From Gammaproteobacteria bacterium (GTDB lineage Bacteria > Pseudomonadota > Gammaproteobacteria > JABDGN01), in NCBI GenBank assembly GCA_016763565.1, contig JAESTO010000100.1, positions 1 to 6,981 on the forward strand: a DNA stretch of 6,981 bases, read 5' to 3'. Positions 1 through 6,981 of the stretch are shown here, in pieces; position 1 is the first letter of the stretch, and every line of letters begins with the position of its first letter. The translations under genes were made by a program, and so were the position numbers. The notes under the pieces are model-generated. The model had not been told where the DNA came from. It searched no databases and saw nothing but the letters and a program-made list of their open reading frames with translations.

Positions 1-1510
1 AACTGCTTTGCAACAAATAGCAGCAATAGAATGGTTACCAGAGTGGGGCAAAGAACGTATTACCACTATGATTAGCAATCGTCCTGATTGGTGCATCTCA
101 CGGCAGCGTACCTGGGGTGTCCCCATTCCGTTATTAATTCATCGCCAAAGCAATGCGTTGCATCCTGATACCCTAACTATTATTGATAAAGTGGCAGATC
201 AAGTCGCGGAACAAGGCATTGAGGCTTGGTTTGATATCGCTATAGACGATCTCATTAATGATGGCGATGATTATCGCAAATTAACCGATGTGTTGGATGT
301 CTGGTTCGATTCTGGTGTCAGCCACTATGCTGTATTAGCACAACATCCTGCCTTGCAATATCCTGCTGATTTATATTTAGAAGGTTCTGATCAACACCGT
401 GGTTGGTTTCAAACGTCCTTGTTAAGCAGCGTTGCTATGCATGGTGTCGCACCCTATAAAACTGTATTGACACACGGCTTTACAGTGGATGCTAAAGGCC
501 ATAAAATGTCAAAATCATTGGGCAATGTCATAGCTCCTGACAAAGTCATGAAAACATTGGGCGCTGATGTATTGCGTTTATGGGCTGCATCAACAGATTA
601 CAGTAGTGAAATGACCGTGTCAGATGAAATTTTTAAACGCTCTGCAGATGTTTATCGGCGTATTCGTAACACTGCACGTTTTTTGTTAGCCAATATTAAT
701 GACTTTACTTTGAAAAATGCACTTGCTCATAATGAGTTATTAGCGTTGGATGGATGGTTGATTGATGCGGCTTATTCAGCACAGCTTGAAATACAACACG
801 CTTATGACAAGTATCAATTCCATATTGCGTTGCAAAAAATCCATCATTTTTGTTCGATAACCTTAGGTGGCTTTTATTTGGATATTATTAAAGATCGCCA
901 ATATACTTGTCAAGTAAATAGTTGTGCTCGCCGTTCAGCACAAACAGCAATGTATCATGTATTAGAAGCCTTAGTCCGTTGGATTGCGCCTATTTTATGC
1001 TTTACTGCCGATGAAATTTGGCAATATATGCCAGAGAGAAAAAACGAATCAGTGCATTTAACAACCTGGTATCAGTCACTTTTCTCAGTGCATACCTTGC
1101 ATAATATTTCCCCGACAGATTGGCAACAAATCATCTTGATTCGCGATGCCGTCAATAAAGAAATTGAACAACAACGCAATGCTAATAAATTAGGTTCAGG
1201 ATTGGCTGCTGAGGTAACACTGTATGCAAACGAAGCTATTACCAAGGTATTGAAAAAATTTGCTGATGAATTACGCTTTGTTTTTATTACTTCAGCCGCA
1301 AACGTGTTACCGGAGAGTAAAAAAACAACACGCGCTATCACTACAGATATGGTTGGGTTAGCTATTGAAGTTGTTGCATCGCAACATACTAAATGCACAC
1401 GTTGTTGGCATCGGCTTGCTAATGTGGGCAGCCATTCGATGCATCCTGAACTTTGCCAACGCTGTGTAACTAATATTAACGGGAAAGGGGAACAGCGTTA
1501 TTATGCTTAA
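1..1510 (+). CDS. ileS: Isoleucyl-tRNA synthetase, C-terminal half (5' end outside window)
   Basis: Charges tRNA-Ile with isoleucine in the cytoplasm. The frame is open from base 2, so the first residues here are internal and the true start lies upstream. About 503 codons remain, against about 938 residues in E. coli. Visible landmarks in order are RPDWCISRQRTWGVP near the left edge, the class I WFDSG motif (302-316), EGSDQHRGWF, and the KMSKS catalytic loop (503-517). A helical anticodon-binding region with RRIRNTARFLLAN and FYLDIIKDRQYT follows. At the end is a zinc-binding tail with two CxxC pairs (Cys codons at 1394, 1403, 1454 and 1463). This four-Cys tail and near-identity over the motifs point to the E. 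coli-type enzyme. The last 8 bases overlap lspA, so the two are probably co-transcribed and translationally coupled. No lesion is seen in the visible part. Confidence 0.98.
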   Translation, partial: TALQQIAAIEWLPEWGKERITTMISNRPDWCISRQRTWGVPIPLLIHRQSNALHPDTLTIIDKVADQVAEQGIEAWFDIAIDDLINDGDDYRKLTDVLDVWFDSGVSHYAVLAQHPALQYPADLYLEGSDQHRGWFQTSLLSSVAMHGVAPYKTVLTHGFTVDAKGHKMSKSLGNVIAPDKVMKTLGADVLRLWAASTDYSSEMTVSDEIFKRSADVYRRIRNTARFLLANINDFTLKNALAHNELLALDGWLIDAAYSAQLEIQHAYDKYQFHIALQKIHHFCSITLGGFYLDIIKDRQYTCQVNSCARRSAQTAMYHVLEALVRWIAPILCFTADEIWQYMPERKNESVHLTTWYQSLFSVHTLHNISPTDWQQIILIRDAVNKEIEQQRNANKLGSGLAAEVTLYANEAITKVLKKFADELRFVFITSAANVLPESKKTTRAITTDMVGLAIEVVASQHTKCTRCWHRLANVGSHSMHPELCQRCVTNINGKGEQRYYA

Positions 1511-1985
1511 GCAAATAGGCTATTTACGTTGGCTATGGTTAAGTGGGATAATTATTATTATCGATCAAATCAGTAAGTTAGCCGTTAGTGTACATTTACC
1601 CTTGTCGGGCCCTGTTAAAGTGACGGCTTTTTTTAATATCATTTTGGCACATAATCAAGGTATTGCTTTTAGCATCCTCAATGATTCCTCCGGTTGGCAA
1701 CGCTGGTTATTAGCAAGTCTAGCATTTATTATTATTATTGCTTTAATCGTTTGGTTAATACGCTTGCCGCAACATCAAACTTGGCTAGCGTTAGCTTTGG
1801 CGTTTATTATAGGCGGCGCATGTGGCAATTTGTTAGATAGAATTCGTTTAGGTTATGTCGTTGATTTTTTAGATTTTTATCTGGCGCAATGGCATTGGCC
1901 TGCATTTAATGTTGCTGACTCAGCTGTTTTTATAGGTGCGTGTCTGCTGTGTACCAGCATGTTTTTGGGTAAAAAATTGTCATGA
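1503..1985 (+). CDS. lspA: Lipoprotein signal peptidase (signal peptidase II)
   Basis: Inner-membrane aspartyl protease that cuts the signal peptide from diacylglyceryl-modified prolipoproteins. It has 160 residues, close to the 164 of E. coli. The order of family motifs is DQISK (21-25) at the end of the first membrane segment, HNQGIAFS (50-57), [10 protein letters not shown] (104-113), VVDFLDFY (119-126) and FNVADS (135-140). By family knowledge the catalytic aspartates are the one in VVDF (D121) and the one in NVADS (D139); both are present. Four hydrophobic segments are visible, at about 10-20, 67-87, 94-110 and 138-155. The ATG overlaps the end of ileS by 8 bases, with AAAGGGG at 1484-1490 as a likely ribosome binding site. 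The TGA overlaps the ispH start in ATGA. The central HNxGxAFS motif has Ile where Ala is common, a mild variation. Confidence 0.97.
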   Translation: MLKQIGYLRWLWLSGIIIIIDQISKLAVSVHLPLSGPVKVTAFFNIILAHNQGIAFSILNDSSGWQRWLLASLAFIIIIALIVWLIRLPQHQTWLALALAFIIGGACGNLLDRIRLGYVVDFLDFYLAQWHWPAFNVADSAVFIGACLLCTSMFLGKKLS

Positions 1986-2914
1986 AAATTTTACTTGCTA
2001 ATCCGCGTGGCTTTTGCGCCGGTGTCGATCGTGCAATAGAAATTGTTGAACGTGCGCTAGATACCTTAGGCGCACCCATCTATGTTAAACACGAAGTGGT
2101 GCACAACCAATTTGTCGTCGACGGCTTACGCAAGCGTGGTGCAATTTTTATTGAAGATTTATATCAAGTGCCTGAAGGTGCGATATTAATTTTTAGTGCA
2201 CACGGCGTATCACAACAAGTACGCCAGCTAGCTAAAAAACGGCAATTTAAATTATTTGATGCCACCTGCCCCTTAGTATCGAAAGTTCATATGGAAGTAT
2301 CCCGTTACAGTCGTTTGGGGCATGAATGCATTTTGATTGGCCATGCTGGCCACCCTGAAGTGGAGGGTACCTTAGGACAGTATGATAATTCACAAGGCGG
2401 TATCTATTTAATTGAAAATTTAACCGATATTGATGCTTTGCAAGTCAAAAACCCTCACCAGCTAGCTTATGTCTCTCAAACAACTTTATCAGTCGACGAC
2501 ACAGCTATTATTATTGCTAAACTTAAACAACAGTTTCCTAAGATACAGGGACCTAGTAAAGATGATATTTGCTATGCGACACAAAATCGTCAAGATGCTG
2601 TGAAGCAATTGGCACAAAAAGTTGATGTTGTTTTTGTGGTAGGTTCAGTAGCCAGTTCTAATTCGAATCGCTTGCGAGAGTTGGCAGAGCGAATGGGATG
2701 CACAGCCTATTTAATTGATAGTGCTGAACATATCCAACGAGATTGGTTAGCCGATAATTGTACTATTGGTGTAACTGCCGGCGCTTCAGCACCCGAAATT
2801 TTAGTACAGCAAATCATTGAAAAATTACGAGATTGGGGGGCAAAATTTGTTGAAGAAATAGCAGGCATAGAGGAAAATATTGCGTTTGCTTTACCGAAAA
2901 GTTTGCGTAAATAA
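1982..2914 (+). CDS. ispH: 4-hydroxy-3-methylbut-2-enyl diphosphate reductase
   Basis: Iron-sulfur enzyme for the last step of the MEP pathway, reducing HMBPP to isopentenyl and dimethylallyl diphosphate in the cytosol. It has 310 residues (E. coli 316). The three cluster cysteines fall at residues 12 (GFCAGVDRA), 96 (DATCPLV) and 197 ([10 protein letters not shown]), the same numbers as in E. coli. The substrate-binding and catalytic residues His41, His74, His124, Glu126 (GHPEVEG), Thr167 and the SSNSNR motif (225-230) are all present. The start overlaps the lspA stop by four bases (ATGA), so it is probably translated by reinitiation. There is no fkpB gene between lspA and ispH, unlike E. 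coli. The gene ends 27 bases before the permease start, with no terminator-like hairpin in the gap, so transcription may continue. Confidence 0.98.
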   Translation: MKILLANPRGFCAGVDRAIEIVERALDTLGAPIYVKHEVVHNQFVVDGLRKRGAIFIEDLYQVPEGAILIFSAHGVSQQVRQLAKKRQFKLFDATCPLVSKVHMEVSRYSRLGHECILIGHAGHPEVEGTLGQYDNSQGGIYLIENLTDIDALQVKNPHQLAYVSQTTLSVDDTAIIIAKLKQQFPKIQGPSKDDICYATQNRQDAVKQLAQKVDVVFVVGSVASSNSNRLRELAERMGCTAYLIDSAEHIQRDWLADNCTIGVTAGASAPEILVQQIIEKLRDWGAKFVEEIAGIEENIAFALPKSLRK

Positions 2915-2926
2915 ATTTTTATTATT

Positions 2927-2932
2927 GAGGAG
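2927..2932 (+). promoter_or_regulatory. Shine-Dalgarno site for the permease start at 2942
   Basis: GAGGAG, nine bases before an ATG at 2942. It is the best ribosome binding site upstream of the permease. It matters because it selects a start whose frame (MNKMKILGGIF, then TAA) is not that of the 384-codon main permease frame. The peptide begins like the known N-terminus of this transporter family (a KLLGGI-type motif), so this is the ancestral start. No comparable site precedes the in-frame ATG at 3004. Confidence 0.8.
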
Positions 2933-2941
2933 AAAATTTTT

Positions 2942-2977
2942 ATGAATAAAATGAAAATATTGGGAGGCATATTTTAA
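2942..2977 (+). pseudogene. Detached first 11 codons of the permease, ended by a frameshift
   Basis: ATG with a strong ribosome binding site encodes MNKMKILGGIF and then stops at TAA (2975-2977). In relatives the LGGI motif is followed eight residues later by IGAGM(L/F)ALP. Adding one T to the TTTT run at 2972-2975 gives LGGIFLITSLAIGAGMLALP with exactly that spacing. It joins this piece to the long frame as a 405-residue protein. The segment is therefore the original 5' end of the transporter gene, separated by loss of one base. It could be a real mutation, a homopolymer sequencing error, or a site of recoding. Confidence 0.8.
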
Positions 2978-3003
2978 TAACCAGTTTAGCCATTGGCGCT
3001 GGC

Positions 3004-4158
3004 ATGTTAGCACTACCTATTGCCACAGGTGTAGCAGGCTTTATACCTAGCTTAGTGGGCTTGATAGTAGTATTTGCATTTATGCTATATAGCTTGATGT
3101 TGTTGTTAGAAGCCAACCTGCTTGCCCCAGAGGGCAGTAATATTATCTCCATGGCTAGACAAGAACTGGGTGTATGGGGAGAAATTACTGCTTGGTTGAT
3201 GTATTTGTTGTTGCTTTATGCAGCCATCGCAGCTTATATTGCTGGTGGGGGTTCATTGATTCATGGGGTCCTGCAATCGTTACATCTTACCTCCGTTAAT
3301 TGGATCAGTGAAATCATTTTTTTGGTTTTTTTTGGTACTTTTGTTTATTTTGGCACCCGCTCCGTTGATTATATTAATCGCTTTCTTACCATTGGCTTAA
3401 TTTTTGCTTACTTATTATTAGTAACTTTTGTGACACCGCATGCCGAGTTAGACAAACTAGAAAGTGGCGACGCCAAATTTATTTGGGCTGCATTACCTAT
3501 TATTGCTTTGTCCTTTACCTCACATTTAATTTTGCCTAGCATACGAGCCTATTACAAAAGTAACGTTAAACATTTATTAATTGTGCTATTGGTGGGTAGC
3601 TTAATTCCATTAATTATGTATGTTGCTTGGGAAGTCACTGTATTAGGCATTATTCCCATTGAAGGAAAAGATGGTTTGCAAGCGATTCATAACAGTGCGC
3701 ACTCAGTCAGTGATTTGGCGGCCTCGCTTAGTCATTATACGCAGGTGTCTTGGTTAGGCAGTATTGCTGGTTTCTTTTCATTTTTCGCGCTAGTCACATC
3801 GTTCCTGGGTGCTTCATTAAGTTTATTGCACTTTCTACGCGATGGTTTTAAAATGGAAGATAATGCTAATAATCGTGTATGGTTAATACTCTTAACCTAC
3901 ATACCACCTTTCTTGTTTGCTTTATTTTACCCTCGTGGTTTTGTTATGGCTTTAAGTTATGGCGGCGTATTTATTGCCGTGCTATATGGTATTTTGCCCG
4001 TATTAATGGTGTGGAAAGCGCGCTATGTTGAAAAGAGAGCTATGTCATTTCGTGTGCCTGGTGGAAAGCCAGCCCTAGTTATTATGTTTATTGCTGCAAT
4101 ATTTATTGTTGTGATACAAATATTAGCGACGGTGCATGTATTACCTGCTCTACAATAA
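3004..4158 (+). CDS. Aromatic amino acid permease (TyrP/Mtr-like), main frame lacking its native start
   Basis: Polytopic inner-membrane transporter of the hydroxy/aromatic amino acid permease family (tryptophan/tyrosine permease domain), expected to import tyrosine or tryptophan by proton symport. The visible frame has 384 residues with about ten further hydrophobic segments. It begins in the middle of the first membrane helix, at MLALPIATG, directly after the family IGAG motif, which is encoded just upstream in the same frame without a start codon. The frame is open back to 2950 but contains no ATG, GTG or TTG before 3004, and no ribosome binding site precedes 3004. Restoring one T at 2972-2975 gives a normal 405-residue protein starting at 2942. 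No other stop or shift is seen, so the lesion is recent, tolerated by recoding, or an artefact. The substrate (Tyr, Trp or another amino acid) cannot be assigned from the sequence. The TAA overlaps the asd ATG by one base. Confidence 0.85.
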   Translation: MLALPIATGVAGFIPSLVGLIVVFAFMLYSLMLLLEANLLAPEGSNIISMARQELGVWGEITAWLMYLLLLYAAIAAYIAGGGSLIHGVLQSLHLTSVNWISEIIFLVFFGTFVYFGTRSVDYINRFLTIGLIFAYLLLVTFVTPHAELDKLESGDAKFIWAALPIIALSFTSHLILPSIRAYYKSNVKHLLIVLLVGSLIPLIMYVAWEVTVLGIIPIEGKDGLQAIHNSAHSVSDLAASLSHYTQVSWLGSIAGFFSFFALVTSFLGASLSLLHFLRDGFKMEDNANNRVWLILLTYIPPFLFALFYPRGFVMALSYGGVFIAVLYGILPVLMVWKARYVEKRAMSFRVPGGKPALVIMFIAAIFIVVIQILATVHVLPALQ

Positions 4159-5156
4159 TGAGAGTTGTCATTGTTGGTGCAACCGGTGTCGTTGGCCAAA
4201 CTATGCTAAAAATTTTAGCTCAGCGACAGTTTCCTGTCGCTGAGCTTTTTTTGTTAGCCAGTGAACGTTCTGCTGGACAAGTAATTTCTTTTAATCAGCA
4301 AATGATAACGCTCCAAGATTTGGCCCACTTTGATTTTGCACAAGCTGATCTTGCGCTATTTTCTGCTGGCGCTGAAATTTCTAAATATTATGCACCCAAA
4401 GCAGCACAAGCAAATTGTATGGTTATTGACAACACTTCATATTTTCGCCAAGACGAGGATGTGCCATTAATTATTCCTGAAGTGAATGGCAATGTGATTA
4501 ATAAAAGTTATCGACCGCCGCGTAATATTATCGCTAATCCTAACTGTTCAACTATACAAATGTTAGTTGCCTTAAAACCCATTTATGATGCCGTAGGTAT
4601 CAAGCGTATTAATGTTTGTACATATCAAGCTGTTTCAGGCAGTGGCAAACAAGCTATTGATGAATTACAACAACAAACTATTACTGCGGGTACCTCGTCC
4701 AAGGTCTATGCTAAACCTATAGCCTTTAATGTTTTACCACATATCGACACGTTCCAAAGTAATGGTTATACGCGCGAAGAAATGAAAATGATTTGGGAAA
4801 CACAAAAAATTCTCAATGATCAGCAGATAACCATTAATCCAACAGCAGTAAGAGTACCCGTTGTTAATGGCCATTCTGAAGCATTGCACATTGAAACAAC
4901 AGATAAAATAACGGCTGCTCAAGCCAAACAATTATTACGTCATGCCCCAGGTATAACACTTATCGATGATAACCACGATTATCCAACAGCACTGACCCAT
5001 GCAGATGGCCAAGATGCAGTTTTTGTTGGTCGTATTCGCGAAGATATTTCCCATCCAAGAGGCTTAAACTTGTGGGTAGTTGCTGACAATCTGCGTAAAG
5101 GTGCCGCTCTCAATAGCATACAAATTGCCGAGTGCCTGCTTCTCTCTCATAAGTGA
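4158..5156 (+). CDS. asd: Aspartate-semialdehyde dehydrogenase
   Basis: NADPH-dependent enzyme that reduces aspartyl-4-phosphate to aspartate semialdehyde. This is the shared step of lysine, diaminopimelate, methionine and threonine synthesis. It has 332 residues, a usual length for the Legionella/Pseudomonas USG-1-like type. It shows the nucleotide-binding GATGVVG (7-13), SERSAG (35-40), LFSAG (67-71), the catalytic cysteine in NPNCSTIQ (C130), YQAVSGSGK (156-164), NGYTREEMKM (202-211), and RVPV with GHSE containing the conserved catalytic His239. It ends with HPRGLNLWVVADNLRKGAA. The start at 4158 is fixed by the Rossmann motif and lies in TAATG with the permease stop. No Shine-Dalgarno sequence is visible before it, so translation is likely coupled to the permease. 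A strong terminator-like hairpin lies in codons 20-32. The gene ends 27 bases before the stop of convergent dapE. Confidence 0.97.
   Translation: MRVVIVGATGVVGQTMLKILAQRQFPVAELFLLASERSAGQVISFNQQMITLQDLAHFDFAQADLALFSAGAEISKYYAPKAAQANCMVIDNTSYFRQDEDVPLIIPEVNGNVINKSYRPPRNIIANPNCSTIQMLVALKPIYDAVGIKRINVCTYQAVSGSGKQAIDELQQQTITAGTSSKVYAKPIAFNVLPHIDTFQSNGYTREEMKMIWETQKILNDQQITINPTAVRVPVVNGHSEALHIETTDKITAAQAKQLLRHAPGITLIDDNHDYPTALTHADGQDAVFVGRIREDISHPRGLNLWVVADNLRKGAALNSIQIAECLLLSHK
4217..4252 (+). terminator. Terminator-like hairpin inside the asd coding region
   Basis: AGCTCAGCGACAG (4217-4229), loop TTTC (4230-4233), then the exact reverse complement (4234-4246) running into seven T residues (4246-4252). 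The stem is 13 bp with no mismatch and 8 of 13 pairs are G-C, a textbook Rho-independent terminator shape. It starts 57 bases after the asd start codon and encodes part of residues 20-32 (AQRQFPVAELFL), which match the family without an insertion. It would act only when ribosomes do not cover it, so it may be an attenuator. On the opposite strand the loop reads GAAA, but the stem is followed by AAAA before the T run, so it is weaker in that direction. The structure is directly visible; that it terminates transcription is inferred. Confidence 0.7.
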
Positions 5157-5183
5157 ACATTTTATCTGTCATTAATGTTGACG
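5157..5183. other. 27-base gap between convergent asd and dapE
   Basis: The two convergent genes are separated by only 27 bases. I see no G-C-rich stem followed by a T run for either direction. The best inverted repeat nearby is a 5-bp CGCTA/TAGCG pair (5182-5186 with 5196-5200), already running into the dapE end and without a T tract. Transcripts from both sides may therefore overlap in antisense. Confidence 0.6.
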
Positions 5184-6326
5184 CTAGGATGACATTAGCG
5201 CGATTAACACTGTTTGATAAATAGCCACTAATTGTTCTAAGGCTACTATTTCAACACACTCATCAATTTGATGAATCGTTTTATTGACCGCGCCTAATTC
5301 AATAACTTGTGCACCCGTTGCTGCAATAAAACGTCCATCAGAAGTGCCACCATCAGTACTGAGTTTTGTCGTGATACCCATAATATTTTTAATGGCTTGC
5401 TGACAGACGTCAAGTAGTTTACCGGTTGATGTTAGAAAGGGTATGCCAGATAATTTCCATGTCAATTCATAGTCAAGATCATACGTATTTAAAATGCTTT
5501 GCACGTGCTGCTGCAATTGTTCTGCTGTCGTCTCCGATGAAAAACGAAAATTAAATTGACAATGCAAGTCAGCTGGAATGACATTTTCAGCGCCACTACT
5601 GCTATGTAAATGGATTATTTGTAAGGTGGTTGGTTGAAAAAATGTATTACCTTTATCCCATGCCGTATGTACTAATTCATTTAAAGCAGCTGTTGCACTA
5701 TGAATAGGGTTTTTAGCTAGGTGAGGGTAAGCGACATGCCCCTGTTTACCGTGAATAATTAAATGGCCATGTAATGAGCCACGGCGGCCATTTTTAATAG
5801 TATCGCCTAATTGTTTATAACTGCTTGGTTCACCTACTAAACAATACGTTATTTTTTCTTGCCGCTGTTCTAGGGCTTTTATGACAATCGGTGTGCCCTG
5901 TTCATCGCAACTTTCTTCTGCACTGGTGATTAACAGGGCGATAGAGCCTTTTAGTCGTGGTTCAGTAGCTAAGAAATTTTCAAGAGCAACAATAAACGCA
6001 GCCACAGCACTTTTCATATCAGCAGCACCGCGACCGTATAAATAATTATCACGAATGGTGGGTGTAAATGGGCAAGATTGCCAGGCGGTTAAATCACCGG
6101 GTGATACTACGTCAGTGTGGCCAACAAAACAAAACAGCGGGGCTGCATCACCGTAACGTGCCCATAAACTAACACTTTCTCCGCTTTTAAAAAGTTCGAT
6201 GGTAAAACCTAATTTTTTTAAGCGTGGGATAATAAGCTCCATACAACCTTCATCGTGCGGCGTGAGTGAAGGGATGCTAATGAGCTGTTGGGTAAAATCA
6301 AGAACGTTTGTTGGGTGACTATTCAT
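5184..6326 (-). CDS. dapE: Succinyl-diaminopimelate desuccinylase
   Basis: Dinuclear zinc M20 peptidase-family enzyme that hydrolyses N-succinyl-LL-2,6-diaminopimelate to LL-diaminopimelate and succinate in the cytoplasm. It has 380 residues (about 377 in Haemophilus influenzae). Metal and catalytic residues are in place: His70 and Asp72 in GHTDVV, bridging Asp103 in GRGAADMKS, the Glu137-Glu138 pair, Glu166 in VGEPSS, and His352 in KTIHQIDE near the C-terminus. The lid/dimer domain region carries NGRRGSLHGHL and GKQGHVAYPHLAKNPIH (179-209). GTSDGRF (327-333) is also typical. Two small departures are SPGD for PPGD after the His motif and SAEES for the usual SDEEG around the catalytic Glu. The ATG overlaps the dapD stop by one base, with TTAAGG (6338-6343 on the - strand) as ribosome binding site. 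Confidence 0.97.
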   Translation of the reverse strand: MNSHPTNVLDFTQQLISIPSLTPHDEGCMELIIPRLKKLGFTIELFKSGESVSLWARYGDAAPLFCFVGHTDVVSPGDLTAWQSCPFTPTIRDNYLYGRGAADMKSAVAAFIVALENFLATEPRLKGSIALLITSAEESCDEQGTPIVIKALEQRQEKITYCLVGEPSSYKQLGDTIKNGRRGSLHGHLIIHGKQGHVAYPHLAKNPIHSATAALNELVHTAWDKGNTFFQPTTLQIIHLHSSSGAENVIPADLHCQFNFRFSSETTAEQLQQHVQSILNTYDLDYELTWKLSGIPFLTSTGKLLDVCQQAIKNIMGITTKLSTDGGTSDGRFIAATGAQVIELGAVNKTIHQIDECVEIVALEQLVAIYQTVLIALMSS

Positions 6327-6981
6327 TATTTAATATGCCTTAACAGTTCATTAATACTTGTTTTTGCACGGGTTTTTTCATCGACTTGTTTGACTATAAT
6401 CGCGGCATATAAACTATGCGTGCCATCTGCTGCTGGCAAATTGCCTGGTACAACGACTGAACCCGAAGGTATACGGCCATAAGAAATTTCACCCGTTTCT
6501 CGATGATAAATTTTAGTGCTTTGGCCAATAAAGACACCCATAGAAATGACTGAACCTTTTTCAACAATGACACCTTCGACAATTTCTGAACGGGCGCCAA
6601 TAAAACAGTCATCTTCAATAATGGTGGGGTTAGCTTGTAAGGGTTCTAAAATTCCTCCAATGCCAACACCACCTGAAAGGTGAACATTCTTGCCTATTTG
6701 TGCACATGAGCCAACAGATGCCCAGGTATCAACCATGGTGCCTTGATCAACGTAGGCGCCAATGTTAACAAAACAGGGCATTAATACTACATTAGTTGCG
6801 ATATAACTGCCATAACGAACATTCGTTGGTGGCACAATACGTGTGCCTGTTTCAGCTAATGCTGATTCCGTTAATTCTGCATATTTCAAGGGAACTTTAT
6901 CGTAAAAATGAGTGTAGCCACCGGACATTTTTCTATTTTCATGAACACGAAAAGATAATAGCACTGCTTTTTTTAACCATT
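6326..6981 (-). CDS. dapD: Tetrahydrodipicolinate N-succinyltransferase, C-terminal part (5' end outside window)
   Basis: Transfers succinyl from succinyl-CoA to tetrahydrodipicolinate, opening the succinylase branch of diaminopimelate and lysine synthesis. The frame is open to the window edge and the first visible residues are [11 protein letters not shown], an internal conserved segment. The true start is therefore beyond the window; the GTG at 6964 is not it. About 218 of roughly 274 codons are present. The left-handed beta-helix of hexapeptide repeats is clear in [60 protein letters not shown] and the following [23 protein letters not shown]. The C-terminal tail [26 protein letters not shown] closely matches E. 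coli. It is upstream of dapE in one operon with a TAATG junction. The promoter is not in the window. Confidence 0.97.
   Translation of the reverse strand, partial: WLKKAVLLSFRVHENRKMSGGYTHFYDKVPLKYAELTESALAETGTRIVPPTNVRYGSYIATNVVLMPCFVNIGAYVDQGTMVDTWASVGSCAQIGKNVHLSGGVGIGGILEPLQANPTIIEDDCFIGARSEIVEGVIVEKGSVISMGVFIGQSTKIYHRETGEISYGRIPSGSVVVPGNLPAADGTHSLYAAIIVKQVDEKTRAKTSINELLRHIK

Noticed and set aside
1072..1398. Open frame of 108 codons on the - strand within ileS
   Set aside because: It is fully antisense to well-conserved IleS sequence and shows no recognisable protein features or ribosome binding site.
1545..1740. ATT-rich triplet runs in lspA, considered as phase-variable repeats
   Set aside because: They are short and imperfect, encode isoleucines of membrane segments, and a triplet change would not shift the frame.
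2338..2352. TGGCCA-TGC-TGGCCA, a 6-bp hairpin in ispH
   Set aside because: It arises from the repeated Gly-His codons of the conserved GHAGHP motif and has a 3-base loop with no T tract; probably coincidental.
2886..2926. A promoter for the permease in the ispH tail and gap
   Set aside because: AT-rich hexamers resembling a -10 box are present, but no -35-like hexamer lies at an acceptable distance.
3317..3333. T7 and T8 runs separated by GG in the permease, suspected as slippage or a second frameshift
   Set aside because: The frame continues correctly through a hydrophobic Phe-rich membrane segment on both sides, and no stem precedes the T runs.
5182..5200. CGCTA/TAGCG inverted repeat as a bidirectional terminator between asd and dapE
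   Set aside because: The stem is only 5 bp with a 9-base loop, and no T run follows on either strand.

Overview
The window is densely coding and moderately AT-rich. It looks like chromosome from a gammaproteobacterium. The IleS, IspH and DapD proteins match the Escherichia coli type residue for residue over long stretches, and the aspartate-semialdehyde dehydrogenase resembles that of Legionella-like bacteria. I would guess Legionellales or a relative, but the sequence alone does not settle this.

Layout on the + strand: the 3' half of ileS (isoleucyl-tRNA synthetase) overlaps lspA (signal peptidase II), which overlaps ispH (last enzyme of the MEP isoprenoid pathway). After a 27-base gap with a good Shine-Dalgarno site comes an aromatic-amino-acid-permease-type transporter whose reading frame is broken after 11 codons. 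Its stop codon overlaps the start of asd (TAATG). On the - strand, converging on asd, are dapE and the 3' part of dapD, also joined by TAATG. Asd, DapD and DapE belong to one pathway: aspartate semialdehyde leads to meso-diaminopimelate and lysine by the succinylase route. The right half is therefore a cell-wall and lysine precursor cluster, and the left half is a housekeeping operon for translation, lipoprotein maturation and isoprenoids.

The most unusual structure lies inside the asd coding region. A perfect 13-bp inverted repeat with a 4-base loop runs directly into seven T residues, which is the form of a Rho-independent terminator. It begins 57 bases after the asd start codon and sits in codons that encode ordinary, conserved Asd sequence. 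The asd start has no visible Shine-Dalgarno site and overlaps the stop of the permease, so asd probably depends on ribosomes arriving from the permease. The permease is itself frameshifted by one missing base in a T run. Together these suggest, as a hypothesis, a translation-coupled attenuator controlling asd. They also make the permease frameshift either physiologically important or a sequencing error.

No RNA genes, insertion sequences, CRISPR arrays or phage genes were seen. No stretch over 300 bases lacks a gene; the only intergenic gaps are two of about 27 bases.
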